Source of the DNA: Clostridia bacterium
GTDB lineage: Bacteria; Bacillota; Clostridia; UMGS1840; HGM11507
Direction: 5' to 3'
Assembly (NCBI GenBank): GCA_017554615.1
Contig: JAFZHY010000013.1
Span: 98,755-162,754, forward strand
DNA: 64,000 nucleotides
A model generated the notes under the pieces. That model was not told the origin of the DNA and did no database searches. It saw only the letters and a program-made list of their open reading frames with translations. How positions within the stretch are numbered: the stretch's first letter is position 1; each line of letters begins with the position of its first letter. Positions 15,586 to 24,304 of this stretch are shown here, one piece after another. The translations under genes and the position numbers were made by a program.

Positions 15586-15593
15586 ATTTATCT

Positions 15594-16796
15594 TTACTTT
15601 AAGTTATCTATGAACAGCGAAAGCCTTTTTACACCCTCATTTATGTTATCCATACTTGTAGCATAAGACCATCTTACATAGTTTGGTGCTCCAAACCCAG
15701 TACCCGGAACAAGAGCAAGTTTAACTTCTGATAAAAGAAGTTCGCATAATGTATCAACATTATCTATTACTGTATCATTATAAGTTTTGCCTAAAAGTGA
15801 TGATATGTTCATCATTACATAAAATGCACCGTCAGGCTTAATGCAGGATACGCCATCTATATTATTTATTAAATCAACAAGATGGTTTCTTCTCTTAGAG
15901 AACGCTTCTTTCATTTTTAACATTTCATCTTTAGGACCGTTAAGCGCTGCAGTTGCCGCAACCTGTGCGATAGAATTAGGGTTGGATGTTGCATGGCTCT
16001 GGATATTGCTCATCGCTTTTGCAATTTTTATATTAGATGCAGTATAGCCTATTCTCCACCCTGTCATAGCATAAGTTTTAGAGACACCGTTTACAATAAT
16101 TGTTAAGTCTTTTATCTGGTCATTAAAACTTGCTATGCTTACATAACTTTCTTTTCCGTCATAAACAAGTGCTTCATATATTTCATCAGAGATAACATAT
16201 ATGTTATTCTTTATAGCAAAGTCTGCTATTTCTTTAAGTTCTTCTTTTGTATAAAGCATCCCTGTAGGGTTTGACGGGTTGTTTAAAACAAGTGCTTTTG
16301 TTTTAGTGGTTAAAACCTTTTCTAAATCAGAAATAGAAAACTTAAAGTTGTTTTCTTCATAAGTTTCAACAAAGACAGGTTTACCGTCTGCAAGTTTAAC
16401 CATTTCAGGATAACTTACCCAGAAAGGTGTTGGGATAATAACCTCGTCCTCAGGGTTAAGTATTGCCATAAATGCATTGACAAGCGAATGCTTTGCACCG
16501 TTTGAAACTACTATTTCTGAAATATCATAAGAAAGACCGTTTTCTTCTTTTAATTTATTAACTACTGCTTTTTTAATTTCAACTGTACCTGATGCAGGGG
16601 TGTACTTTGTAGCCCCGTCCATTATTGCTTTAATAGCAGCATCTTTTATATGTTTAGGTGTATCAAAATCAGGTTCTCCTGCTCCAAAGCCTACAACATC
16701 AATGCCTTCTTGCTTCATCATTTTAAATTTTGAATCGATAGCAAGGGTTGGAGACGGTGAAATACCTGCTGCTTTATTACTTATGGTTAAGCCCAT
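15594..16796 (-). CDS. Pyridoxal-phosphate aspartate-type aminotransferase (class I)
   Basis: A 400-residue fold-type I aminotransferase of the AspC/AspB subgroup common in Firmicutes. It contains the N-terminal FGAGEPDFDTP, the PLP-region NNPSNPTG, the SDEIYEALVYDG strand with the pyridine-binding Asp, the Schiff-base lysine in VNGVSKTYAMTGWRIGY, and the C-terminal RWSYATS with the carboxylate-binding Arg. It likely converts oxaloacetate and glutamate to aspartate and 2-oxoglutarate, though specificity among class I enzymes is hard to read. Start ATG at 16796 has GGAGG eight bases upstream; the ATG at 16802 would be only two bases from it. Confidence 0.92.
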   Translation of the reverse strand: MGLTISNKAAGISPSPTLAIDSKFKMMKQEGIDVVGFGAGEPDFDTPKHIKDAAIKAIMDGATKYTPASGTVEIKKAVVNKLKEENGLSYDISEIVVSNGAKHSLVNAFMAILNPEDEVIIPTPFWVSYPEMVKLADGKPVFVETYEENNFKFSISDLEKVLTTKTKALVLNNPSNPTGMLYTKEELKEIADFAIKNNIYVISDEIYEALVYDGKESYVSIASFNDQIKDLTIIVNGVSKTYAMTGWRIGYTASNIKIAKAMSNIQSHATSNPNSIAQVAATAALNGPKDEMLKMKEAFSKRRNHLVDLINNIDGVSCIKPDGAFYVMMNISSLLGKTYNDTVIDNVDTLCELLLSEVKLALVPGTGFGAPNYVRWSYATSMDNINEGVKRLSLFIDNLK

Positions 16797-16835
16797 TCTC
16801 ATTTCCTCCGTGAATTTTAAAGATAAATTTATTTC

Positions 16836-16864
16836 ATTTTATCATAAAATTCCATATATTTCAA
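16836..16864 (-). promoter_or_regulatory. Sigma-A promoter of the aminotransferase gene
   Basis: TTGAAA (16859-16864), 17-bp spacer, TAAAAT (16836-16841). Confidence 0.7.
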
Positions 16865-16885
16865 GCAATTTTTGAAATTTCTAGA

Positions 16886-17239
16886 TTAAAAAATTTCAAA
16901 AGCGTGTTTAATATGATTAATTTTAAGTTTTGGAAGATAAACTTCGATTATATCAAACCTTACCTTTTTATCAAATAAAAAATTTTTATTTAAAAATACT
17001 TTGGTTCCATATATTATATGCTTTGCTTTATTTTTATCAACTGCTTCTTTCGGAGCGCCAAAATTATCATTTTTTCTTGTTTTTACTTCTATAATTACAA
17101 TTTCATCATTTTTTGAGGCTATTATATCTATTTCTCCGCCTTTTAGAGTATAATTTCTTTTTAAGATTTTATAGCCTTTTAAACTAAGGTATAAAGATGC
17201 AATACTTTCGCCTAAGTTACCTTTTTCTCTTTTTTTCAT
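16886..17239 (-). CDS. yraN: YraN/UPF0102 family nuclease-fold protein
   Basis: A 117-residue protein of the UPF0102 family with a PD-(D/E)XK-like core: GNLGESIASLYL, then GGEIDIIA and the catalytic-type EVKTRKN. The family is almost always next to rnhB, as here (4-bp overlap), and is suspected to be a DNA or RNA endonuclease-like protein; no activity is established. Last gene of the ylxM-to-yraN run. Confidence 0.9.
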   Translation of the reverse strand: MKKREKGNLGESIASLYLSLKGYKILKRNYTLKGGEIDIIASKNDEIVIIEVKTRKNDNFGAPKEAVDKNKAKHIIYGTKVFLNKNFLFDKKVRFDIIEVYLPKLKINHIKHAFEIF

Positions 17240-17829
17240 AGGTTTTTTAAAAAAGTCTTTCTGTGAATTTTTAAAGGCCCGTATTTTCTTAATGCTTCCA
17301 TATGCTCTTTTGTACCGTAGCCTTTATGATTTTTAAAACCGTATTCTGGATAGATTTCATCCATTTTTAAAATAAATCTGTCCCTGCTTACTTTTGCAAT
17401 TATAGATGCTGCTGCAATATTATATGATTTTGCATCGCCTTTTACCACTGTACGGTTATTTAAGATAATACCTCTGTTTTGGTTTCCGTCAATCAAAGCT
17501 AAATCAGGCTTTATTTTAAGGTTATTTATAGCCATATCCATTGCTTTTAATGTGGCATTTAAAATATTTATCCTGTCAATTTCTTCCTCGTCTACTGATG
17601 CGACAGAATAACAATATGCGTTTTCTAAAATTATATCGTAAAGCGCTTCTCTTTTCTTCTCGGTAAGTTTTTTAGAGTCGTTAACATCAGGTATTATGAA
17701 GTCTTCTTTCATAATTATTGCACAGGCATACACAGGACCTGCAAGAGGACCTCTTCCTGCTTCATCTACCCCGCATATTATATTATATCCTTCTTTTTTA
17801 ATTTCTCTGTCAAATTCTATAAGGCTCAT
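17236..17829 (-). CDS. rnhB: Ribonuclease HII
   Basis: Removes ribonucleotides misincorporated in DNA and RNA of RNA-DNA hybrids, using a DEDD active site and Mg or Mn. The 197-residue product shows CGVDEAGRGPLAGP (Asp22, Glu23), LALIDGNQ with the third acid, and the KVSRD/FKNHKGYGTKEH stretches typical of type II enzymes. Start ATG overlaps the stop of rbgA (ATGA) and its own stop overlaps yraN by four bases, showing translational coupling. Confidence 0.96.
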   Translation of the reverse strand: MSLIEFDREIKKEGYNIICGVDEAGRGPLAGPVYACAIIMKEDFIIPDVNDSKKLTEKKREALYDIILENAYCYSVASVDEEEIDRINILNATLKAMDMAINNLKIKPDLALIDGNQNRGIILNNRTVVKGDAKSYNIAAASIIAKVSRDRFILKMDEIYPEYGFKNHKGYGTKEHMEALRKYGPLKIHRKTFLKNL

Positions 17830-18671
17830 AATGGTTTCTCCAGACTTATTCTGCCAAGTTTCAATCCTCTGAATTCATCTAAAATTGTATTGGCGCATCT
17901 TGTTAAATCAATTTCTCCCCCTCTTATAACAAAGCCTCGTTTCTTTGCTATTTCTTCCATAAGTTCATAAGTATCAGCCTCAGGGGTAAAATCAACCTTA
18001 TATCTATCCTTTAAATTATCAGGATAATTATTTTTTAAAAAATCGAGAAGATAAAAAGCAAGTTCTTCAATATCTAATATCTCGTCTTTTATAGAGCCTA
18101 CAAATGCAAGTTTTCTTGCGACAATTTCATCGCTGAATTTATGCCATAAAATACCAGGAGTGTCAAGCAATTCATACCCTTTTTGAAGCCTCACCCATTG
18201 TTTGCCTTTTGTAACGCCCGGTTTATCGCCTGTTTTTGCACCTGCTCTTTTGGAAATCTTATTTATAAAAGAAGATTTACCCACATTAGGTATTCCTACT
18301 ACCATCATTTTTATAACAAGATTAAGGTTATTTTCTTTATATTTTTCTATTTTTTCTTTTAAAACTTCGTTTATGCCCTCATATACATTGCTAAAACTTT
18401 TTGAGTCAATCGAATTTGTTTTAACCACTTTAATATTCTGTTTTCTGTAATAGTTTATCCAGTCGTTTGTGATATTATCGTCTGCCATATCCGATTTATT
18501 AAACACAACAAGACGAGGCTTATTTTTAATAATCTCGTCTATCAAAGGGTTCTTGGATGCAAGAGGAACTCTTGCATCAACAAGTTCAATTACTATATCA
18601 ACTAATTTTAAGTTATCTTTTATAAGCCCCTCGGTTTTTTTCATATGACCGGGAAACCAGTTTATATTCAT
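17826..18671 (-). CDS. rbgA: Ribosome biogenesis GTPase YlqF/RbgA
   Basis: Circularly permuted GTPase needed for late assembly of the 50S subunit. The 281-residue protein begins INWFPGHMKK, a family signature, then the permuted G motifs: G4 FNKSD, G1 VGIPNVGKSS, G3 DTPG. A C-terminal ANTAR-like RNA-binding helical region follows (from about 215). Located between lepB and rnhB with four-base overlaps on both sides, as in Bacillus. Confidence 0.96.
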   Translation of the reverse strand: MNINWFPGHMKKTEGLIKDNLKLVDIVIELVDARVPLASKNPLIDEIIKNKPRLVVFNKSDMADDNITNDWINYYRKQNIKVVKTNSIDSKSFSNVYEGINEVLKEKIEKYKENNLNLVIKMMVVGIPNVGKSSFINKISKRAGAKTGDKPGVTKGKQWVRLQKGYELLDTPGILWHKFSDEIVARKLAFVGSIKDEILDIEELAFYLLDFLKNNYPDNLKDRYKVDFTPEADTYELMEEIAKKRGFVIRGGEIDLTRCANTILDEFRGLKLGRISLEKPL

Positions 18672-19372
18672 TTTATTCCTCCGAATTTATTTAACGGTAA
18701 CAGTCTGAAAACTGCTTTTCCTACAATCTGCTCTCTTCTTACAATGCCGACTCTTGCGTCTCTGCTGTCTGAAGAGTTGTTTCTGTTATCTCCCATAACA
18801 AAAACACAATTTTTCGGAACTGTTAAAGGAAGTTCGGTAGACTTTTCTAAAGTGAATACGCCCTCATCAAGATATGGCTCATCAATTAAAGCACCGTCTA
18901 CATAAACTCTGCCGTCTTTAATATCTATTGTCTGCCCTTCGGTTGCAATTACTCTTTTTATATATAAAGGCTTTTCTTTTGAATTATAGGAAATAATGCT
19001 TTTTCCTACAATAGTGCCTTCTTTTAGGGTAGGCGCAAGTACCACTATATCAGAATTTTTCGGTGTGTAAAAAAGCCTTGAAACAAAAAGCCTGTCTCCA
19101 TGTGTTAAGGTAGAATTCATTGATGCACCGTCTACCTCAACATTTACAAAAACGTATAGATGAAGAACGGTTACTATAAGCAGAGCAACAGCGATTGACA
19201 CTACCCAGTCAAAAAGTTCTTTAATAAAACTTTTCTTCTTTTTCGGCTCATTTTCTTCAAATACTTCAAATATTATTTCCTCGGAAGAATCGTTTTTTAC
19301 ATCTTGTTCGTTATTTTCTATATTTTCAAATGTTTCATCATTCATATTGTTGTTTTCAATATTTTCGCTCAT
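18668..19372 (-). CDS. lepB: Signal peptidase I
   Basis: Membrane-anchored serine protease that removes signal peptides from Sec substrates. The 234-residue product has an unusually long acidic cytoplasmic N-tail (about residues 1-45), one transmembrane helix (about 54-76), the nucleophile Ser84 in DGASMNSTL, the general base Lys139 in YIKRVIA and the box E motif MGDNRNNSSDSRD. The third residue after the serine is Ser rather than the common Pro. The start follows GGAGGTATTTTA. It probably processes the secreted proteins of this window. Confidence 0.95.
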   Translation of the reverse strand: MSENIENNNMNDETFENIENNEQDVKNDSSEEIIFEVFEENEPKKKKSFIKELFDWVVSIAVALLIVTVLHLYVFVNVEVDGASMNSTLTHGDRLFVSRLFYTPKNSDIVVLAPTLKEGTIVGKSIISYNSKEKPLYIKRVIATEGQTIDIKDGRVYVDGALIDEPYLDEGVFTLEKSTELPLTVPKNCVFVMGDNRNNSSDSRDARVGIVRREQIVGKAVFRLLPLNKFGGIK

Positions 19373-19394
19373 TAAAATACCTCCAAAAAGTAAA

Positions 19395-19448
19395 ACAGGC
19401 TTAAAAACATCTCACACATAATGCAAGTGCTTTCAAGCCCCTTTTTTT
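19395..19448 (-). promoter_or_regulatory. Hairpin between rplS and lepB
   Basis: Minus-strand imperfect stem GGCTTGAAAGCA ... TGTTTTTAAGCC in the rplS-lepB gap, without a clear T tail. Could be a processing site or weak terminator. Confidence 0.3.
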
Positions 19449-19452
19449 ATTA

Positions 19453-19794
19453 TTAGATTCTTTCTTTAACTTTAGCTGCTTTACCAACTCTGTCTCTAAG
19501 ATAATAAAGTTTAGCTCTTCTAACTTTACCTTTTCTAATAATTTCGATTTTACCTATATTAGGTGAGTTAACAGGGAATGTTCTTTCAACACCTACACCG
19601 TAAGAAACTCTTCTAACTGTAAATGTTTCTGCGATTCCACCATTTTTCTTTCTGATAATAGTTCCTTCAAAAGCCTGAAGTCTTTCTCTGTTACCTTCAC
19701 GAACTTTAACGAAAACTCTAACAGTATCACCAATATTTAATTCAGGCAAATCTGTTCTTATAAGATCAGCAGTAATAGATTTAATGATATCCAT
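19453..19794 (-). CDS. rplS: Ribosomal protein L19
   Basis: A 113-residue 50S protein at the 30S-50S interface. Matches the family from [13 protein letters not shown] through [22 protein letters not shown]. The ATG at 19794 has GGAGG eight bases upstream, so the longer frame to 19827 is rejected. It has its own promoter and a structured leader after trmD, separating it in part from the ffh-rpsP-trmD unit. Confidence 0.97.
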   Translation of the reverse strand: MDIIKSITADLIRTDLPELNIGDTVRVFVKVREGNRERLQAFEGTIIRKKNGGIAETFTVRRVSYGVGVERTFPVNSPNIGKIEIIRKGKVRRAKLYYLRDRVGKAAKVKERI

Positions 19795-19885
19795 TGCTTT
19801 ATCCTCCCTTCTTGCCTGGGAATTCATAAATAGCCCTTAAGCAAAATTCATTGCTAACTATCAGAGGAACACCCTAATACAGTTT
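19795..19885 (-). promoter_or_regulatory. Candidate ribosomal protein L19 leader RNA
   Basis: About 90 nt between the rplS promoter and start, with stem AGCAA-TGAATT-TTGCT enclosed by ATAG/GCTAT and a conserved-looking AGGGTGTTCC. L19 autoregulatory leaders are known in Firmicutes; I infer membership from position and foldability, not from a covariance search. Confidence 0.4.
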
Positions 19886-19888
19886 AAC

Positions 19889-19917
19889 ATTGTATCATAA
19901 TTATTTGTCTTTTGCAA
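19889..19917 (-). promoter_or_regulatory. Promoter of rplS
   Basis: TTGCAA (19912-19917), 17-bp spacer, TACAAT (19889-19894); the -35 lies inside the 3' end of trmD. Confidence 0.6.
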
Positions 19918-20638
19918 GACTTTTTTTAATATTTTCTAAAATTTCTTCCTGTTTTTTACTTAAATTGGCATTTTCAAGAAGATCCGGCCTTTTTTTAAAT
20001 GTTGCTTCCAATGATTTTTCAAAACGCCAGTCTTCTATGTTTTTATGATGGCCTGATAATAAGACCTCGGGAACTTTATGCCCCTCATATTCTTCGGGCC
20101 TTGTATATTGCGGATATTCCAAAAGATTATTTTCAAAAGATTCTTCTTTTATAGAATTTTCGTTTCCCAAAACTCCCGGAAGAAGCCTCAAAATACTATC
20201 GCATATAGGCATTACAGCCAGTTCGCCACCTGTTAATACAAAATCGCCTAAAGATAATTCTTCAGGGTTTAGTATATCAATAACCCTTTGGTCCACTCCC
20301 TCATAATGACCGCAAAGAAATATAAGGTGTTCTTCTTTTGAAAGTTCTTTTGCCATACTCTGATTAAAGGTTTTACCGTGAGGAGTTAAAAAGATAAACC
20401 TTGAATTTTCTTTTTTTACATGGTTATACGCTCTTATAACTGGTTCAACCTGCATAACCATTCCGTCTCCTCCGCCATACGGATAATCGTCAACCCTTCT
20501 GTGCTTATCCAGTGTGAAATCTCTTATATCAACTAAGTTAAGTTCAAACAGGTTGTTTTTAAGGCCACGCCCTGTAACCGATTCTCCCAATACTCCCATA
20601 ATCATATCTGGAAACAAAGTTAAAATATCTATTCTCAT
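19901..20638 (-). CDS. trmD: tRNA (guanine-N1-)-methyltransferase TrmD
   Basis: Methylates G37 of tRNAs with S-adenosylmethionine, preventing +1 frameshifts. The 245-residue product carries the trefoil-knot SPOUT fold with the family markers LFPDMIMGVLGESVTGRG, LCGHYEGVDQRV, GDFVLTGGELA and the C-terminal helical domain. It overlaps rimM by four bases in the standard rpsP-khpA-rimM-trmD-rplS order. Confidence 0.97.
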   Translation of the reverse strand: MRIDILTLFPDMIMGVLGESVTGRGLKNNLFELNLVDIRDFTLDKHRRVDDYPYGGGDGMVMQVEPVIRAYNHVKKENSRFIFLTPHGKTFNQSMAKELSKEEHLIFLCGHYEGVDQRVIDILNPEELSLGDFVLTGGELAVMPICDSILRLLPGVLGNENSIKEESFENNLLEYPQYTRPEEYEGHKVPEVLLSGHHKNIEDWRFEKSLEATFKKRPDLLENANLSKKQEEILENIKKSLAKDK

Positions 20639-21132
20639 ATTTCATCTAAGCCCGGTATAATATGCACAGTCATACGGTTAGAGTCAAGGTCTGTGTTAAT
20701 AATAACATCCTTAATAGCAGGAAGATACATAGGCTTTTTACCGTCTCTTTCAACTTCGTAGACATCGTTGGAACCTGTTCTTAAAACATTTTTTATAATT
20801 CCTAACTTTTCTCCGTCGTCTTTTACAACTTCCATGCCCAATATATCTTTTATATAAAATTCTCCGTCAGAAAGTTCTGGCAAATCTTTAACATACACTT
20901 CTGCTAATTGATTTTTTAAACTTTCTGCCGCTTCAACAGAGTCTACACCAAAAAAGGTAACAAAAACCATATTTTTAAAGAATTTTATTCCTTTTATTTT
21001 ATATTCCTTATTATCAACTAAAAGATATTCAAACTCGTTAAATACCTCAATCTCGTCTAAATAAGGATATATTTTGACTTCGCCTCTTAAACCTCTTGTA
21101 TTGACAATTTTGCCAACTTCAACTTTACTCAT
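20635..21132 (-). CDS. rimM: 16S rRNA processing protein RimM
   Basis: Assembly factor for the 30S head, binding S19. A 165-residue protein with N-terminal RimM barrel (GKIVNTRGLRGEVKIYPY) and C-terminal PRC-barrel (LPELSDGEFYIKDILGMEV; YLPAIKDVI). Four-base overlaps with khpA and trmD indicate coupling. Confidence 0.95.
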   Translation of the reverse strand: MSKVEVGKIVNTRGLRGEVKIYPYLDEIEVFNEFEYLLVDNKEYKIKGIKFFKNMVFVTFFGVDSVEAAESLKNQLAEVYVKDLPELSDGEFYIKDILGMEVVKDDGEKLGIIKNVLRTGSNDVYEVERDGKKPMYLPAIKDVIINTDLDSNRMTVHIIPGLDEI

Positions 21133-21356
21133 ATTATATCAACTATAATCCTTTTATCAGTTTTTGCACCGGCGGCTTTCATAAGAGTTCTTATAGCCTG
21201 AGCATTTTTGCCCTGTTTACCGATGATTTTACCCATATCTTTTTCGTCAACTTGAAGGGTATAGTAAATAGTTCTTTCTTCTTCTCTTTCCTCAATTTTA
21301 ACACTTTCTGGGTTGTCAACCAATGAGGAAGCAAGATAGTTAAGTAAGTCTTTCAT
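21129..21356 (-). CDS. khpA: KH-domain RNA-binding protein KhpA (YlqC)
   Basis: A 75-residue protein made of one KH domain with the GKIIGKQGKNAQAIRTL GxxG loop. In Firmicutes KhpA pairs with KhpB to bind RNA and influence cell division and elongation. Located between rpsP and rimM as usual. Start ATG lies ten bases after the rpsP stop. Confidence 0.93.
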   Translation of the reverse strand: MKDLLNYLASSLVDNPESVKIEEREEERTIYYTLQVDEKDMGKIIGKQGKNAQAIRTLMKAAGAKTDKRIIVDII

Positions 21357-21366
21357 AACTTCACCC

Positions 21367-21609
21367 TTAAATTATGTTGTTCTTTTTAAGTAAATCTCTA
21401 ACAGTATCTGTAGGCTGAGCACCGTTTGCAATCCATTTCTTTGCTTTTTCAGCATCTACTTTGAATTCTTTTTCCTTTGTTAAAGGATTGTATGTGCCGA
21501 TTTCTTCGATAAATCTACCGTCTCTTGGTGATCTTGAATCTGCTACTACTACTCTGTAAAAAGGTGTTTTCTTAGCACCCATTCTTTTTAATCTGATTTT
21601 AACTGCCAT
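21367..21609 (-). CDS. rpsP: Ribosomal protein S16
   Basis: An 80-residue 30S protein beginning [14 protein letters not shown] and including [23 protein letters not shown] at 21609 has GGAGG eight bases before it; the longer frame from 21624 begins within that site. Between ffh and khpA. Confidence 0.97.
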   Translation of the reverse strand: MAVKIRLKRMGAKKTPFYRVVVADSRSPRDGRFIEEIGTYNPLTKEKEFKVDAEKAKKWIANGAQPTDTVRDLLKKNNII

Positions 21610-21651
21610 GTTAAATTCCTCCATTTTTTTATTTATTTATTTTTTTATTAA

Positions 21652-22977
21652 CTAAAACATACCTCGAAAATGCTTTGGAAGTTTTTTACCTGAAAACTGC
21701 TTCATCATTTTCTTCATTTGCTCAAATTGTTTTAAAAGAGCATTTACTTCGGGAACGGAAGTTCCGCTTCCTTTTGCAATTCTTTCTTTTCTTGAAAGAT
21801 TTATAATTGACGGATTTTCTCTTTCCTTTAATGTCATAGAAAGGATAATCGCTTTTGTTTTATCAAACTGATTTTCAGGAATTTTTACTCCTGCAAGTGC
21901 TTTTTTATTAACACCCGGAAGCATTCCTAAAATATTTTCAATAGGCCCTAAATTCTTTATCTGATCTATCTGGTCAAGAAAATCTGTGAAAGTGAAAGTT
22001 TTGGTTTTCATTTTCTTTTCAAGTTCCTGGGCTTTTTTTAAGTCGAATGCTTCTTCTGCTTTTTCAATAAGAGTAAGAACATCGCCCATTCCTAAAATTC
22101 TTGACGCCATTCTGTCTGGGTAAAAAGGCTCAAGTTCGTTAAGTTTTTCTCCCATACCGACATATTTAACACTTTTGCCTGTAATCGCTTTAACTGAAAG
22201 AACGCTACCGCCTCTGGCATCACCGTCAAGTTTGGTAACAATTATGCCTGTAATATCAAGCCTTTCGTCAAACTTAGTTGCAAAATTAAGCGCATCCTGA
22301 CCTGTCATAGCATCTATAACAAGCAAAATCTCGGTAGGTTTAACACTTTCCTTTATGGCTTCTAACTCTGCCATTAAATCCTCGTCAATATGAAGACGCC
22401 CTGCTGTATCAATAATTACAACATCATTTAAATCTCTTTTTGCTTTTTCTATTGCATTTTTTGCTATTTTAACAGGCTCTTTTGAATCTTCCTCGTAATA
22501 TACGGGAACATTAAATGATGAGCCTACTGTGATAAGTTGTTTAACTGCTGCAGGACGGTAAACATCACAGGCTACAAGCATTGGGCGTTTACCCTGTTTT
22601 TTAAGTATGCCTGAAAGTTTTGCGCAGGTAGTGGTTTTACCTGTACCCTGAAGACCGACAAGCATTATAACCGTAGGCGGACTGTCTGAAAACTTTATTT
22701 TCTCGTTTTCTCCCCCCATAAGAGCACATAACTCTTCATTAACGATTTTTATAACCTGCTGACCGGGAGTAAGACTTTCTAAAACCTGCTCTCCGACTGC
22801 TTTTTCACTTACTGATTTAACAAAATCTTTTGCAACTTTAAAGTTAACATCTGCTTCCAAGAGTGCAACTCTTATTTCACGCATTGCAACCTTAACATCA
22901 TCCTCGGAAAGTTTACCCTTTTTTCTTAAATTTTTAAATATATCGGATAATCTGTCTTTTAAATTATCAAATGCCAC
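21652..22977 (-). CDS. ffh: Signal recognition particle protein Ffh (SRP54)
   Basis: GTPase that binds signal sequences and SRP RNA for co-translational targeting. The 441-residue product has the N domain (1-90), a G domain with GLQGTGKTTT (108-117), DTAGRL and TKLDGDARGG, then the methionine-rich M domain (about 300-441). Start is a GTG at 22977 after AAAGGATG. Directly follows ylxM. Confidence 0.97.
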   Translation of the reverse strand: MAFDNLKDRLSDIFKNLRKKGKLSEDDVKVAMREIRVALLEADVNFKVAKDFVKSVSEKAVGEQVLESLTPGQQVIKIVNEELCALMGGENEKIKFSDSPPTVIMLVGLQGTGKTTTCAKLSGILKKQGKRPMLVACDVYRPAAVKQLITVGSSFNVPVYYEEDSKEPVKIAKNAIEKAKRDLNDVVIIDTAGRLHIDEDLMAELEAIKESVKPTEILLVIDAMTGQDALNFATKFDERLDITGIIVTKLDGDARGGSVLSVKAITGKSVKYVGMGEKLNELEPFYPDRMASRILGMGDVLTLIEKAEEAFDLKKAQELEKKMKTKTFTFTDFLDQIDQIKNLGPIENILGMLPGVNKKALAGVKIPENQFDKTKAIILSMTLKERENPSIINLSRKERIAKGSGTSVPEVNALLKQFEQMKKMMKQFSGKKLPKHFRGMF

Positions 22978-22998
22978 TATATCTCACATCCTTTATAA

Positions 22999-23361
22999 TC
23001 AAAAATCAAGTTCCAAAATAGTATCGGCAATTTCTTTTATAAGGTTACTGATATGACTGTTTTTTACTTCTTTATTATTAAGAGTGTCAATCTCTTCTAA
23101 AATTACCCCTATTTTTTCTAATTTTATACGGTTTGCAAGAAACTTTTCGCTAAGTTTAAGTTTTTCTTCACTCTCTAAAATACTTTGCTCTGCTCTTTTT
23201 ATTGCATCTCTTACTCCCTGACGGGTAATATTTAACTGCTCACTGATTTCTTTAAGAGAATAATCCTGATTATAATAATAATCCATCACTTCATATTGCT
23301 TTTCGGTGATAATCTCTCCGTATATATCAAGAAGAACACACATTTTTAAATCTTTTGCCAA
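22999..23361 (-). CDS. ylxM: YlxM-family helix-turn-helix protein
   Basis: A 120-residue protein of the YlxM/p13 family, a sigma-factor region 4-like helix-turn-helix (about 25-60, YSLKEISEQLNITRQGVRDA) with a C-terminal coiled coil. Always precedes ffh; in streptococci it modulates SRP GTPase activity. The start is taken as the TTG at 23361, six bases after GAGGTG, rather than the GTG at 23370 that is part of that site. Confidence 0.9.
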   Translation of the reverse strand: MAKDLKMCVLLDIYGEIITEKQYEVMDYYYNQDYSLKEISEQLNITRQGVRDAIKRAEQSILESEEKLKLSEKFLANRIKLEKIGVILEEIDTLNNKEVKNSHISNLIKEIADTILELDF

Positions 23362-23416
23362 GAAACTCACCTCTTATTTCGGCAATGTAAAGTACTTTGC
23401 CTTTACAACCTAAGTT

Positions 23417-23445
23417 ATTATATTACACCAGTCTTAGTTTGTCAA
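23417..23445 (-). promoter_or_regulatory. Promoter of the ylxM-ffh-rpsP operon
   Basis: Consensus TTGACA (23440-23445), 17-bp spacer, TATAAT (23417-23422); a small GTAAAG/CTTTAC hairpin lies in the leader. Confidence 0.85.
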
Positions 23446-23497
23446 TACTTTTTAGGTAAAAAAATTTGATTTTTCTTTTTTAAAAAGTAACAAAAAA

Positions 23498-23519
23498 GCA
23501 GAGGGCAAAAACCCTCTGC
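23498..23519 (-). terminator. Terminator after the hpf gene
   Basis: Arms GCAGAGGG and CCCTCTGC with a 6-nt loop followed by TTTTTTG on the minus strand. Confidence 0.9.
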
Positions 23520-23542
23520 ATATATTAAAAAATTCTTATTAT

Positions 23543-24076
23543 CTATTTAGTTTCTATTAAACCGTAATCTCCGTCTTTTCTTTTATACACTATATCGGTA
23601 AGACCTGATTCTGCATTTTTAAAGATAAAGAACTGGTGGTTAAGAAGATTCATCTGAAGTATTGCCTCTTCTACAAACATTGGTTTAACGGAAATTGTTT
23701 TAGTTTTTATAATATTGAAATCTTCTTCGGAGTACTCATCCTGAAAATCATATGGCTCCCAGTCGATTGCTTCAATTTTCTTTCCTTTAAAACGTTTTTC
23801 CAGTTTTGTTTTATATTTTCTTATCTGTTTCTTTAAATTTTCAATACATTCGTCAAAAGATTCATACATATCTCTTGTAGACTGCTCTACTCTAAAGATA
23901 GTATCTTTTGTGTGAATAGTTATTTCAACTATTTCTCTTTCTTTTTCCTTAATCAAAACAACCTGGGCTTCTGAATTGTCTTCGAAAAAATTATCGAACT
24001 TAGAAAGTTTCTTTTCCATTTTTTCTTTCATTTTTTCGGTTGCGTTGTATTTTTTTTCGATTATTTTGATTTTCAT
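23543..24076 (-). CDS. hpf: Long-form ribosome hibernation promoting factor
   Basis: A 177-residue protein with an N-terminal S30AE/YfiA domain (about 1-95) that binds the decoding region and a C-terminal S30AE_C domain (about 118-177; KPMFVEEAILQMNLLNHQFFIFKN) that joins two 70S ribosomes into 100S dimers. Start ATG follows TTGGAGGAC. Its upstream region holds two inverted repeats and a possible 37-codon frame; its terminator is strong. Confidence 0.95.
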   Translation of the reverse strand: MKIKIIEKKYNATEKMKEKMEKKLSKFDNFFEDNSEAQVVLIKEKEREIVEITIHTKDTIFRVEQSTRDMYESFDECIENLKKQIRKYKTKLEKRFKGKKIEAIDWEPYDFQDEYSEEDFNIIKTKTISVKPMFVEEAILQMNLLNHQFFIFKNAESGLTDIVYKRKDGDYGLIETK

Positions 24077-24092
24077 AATAAGTCCTCCAATG

Positions 24093-24144
24093 TTACAAAA
24101 TATTTGTAATATGCCTTTTAAATAATATATATTAAAGGCATATT
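24093..24144 (-). promoter_or_regulatory. Two hairpins in the hpf leader
   Basis: Inverted repeats TTACAAA/TTTGTAA (24093-24109) and AATATGCCTTT/AAAGGCATATT (24108-24118 with 24134-24144) directly before the hpf ribosome binding site. No T tail follows, so they look like leader structure rather than a terminator. Confidence 0.45.
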
Positions 24145-24256
24145 ATAATTCCTTAAAGGAATGTGAGGCACTTATATATAGCGAAAAATGCACCGTTTTA
24201 TCCGCATATATATACATACCTTTAAACTCTTTTTCTTCTAAGTCTTGCGGTCTCAA
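24143..24256 (-). CDS. Possible 37-residue small protein
   Basis: TTG start at 24256 with AGAGGTG six bases upstream; 37 codons ending TAA. The peptide begins MRPQDLEEKEF and contains GMYIYADKTVHFSLYIS. No family recognised. It sits between the trhP terminator and hpf, in the same direction as hpf. Supported only by the ribosome binding site and an open frame, so it may be chance or a leader peptide for hpf. Confidence 0.35.
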   Translation of the reverse strand: MRPQDLEEKEFKGMYIYADKTVHFSLYISASHSFKEL

Positions 24257-24304
24257 CGGTAACACCTCTTTTCGTTGCTTTCTATATTATAATTTCGACA
24301 AATT

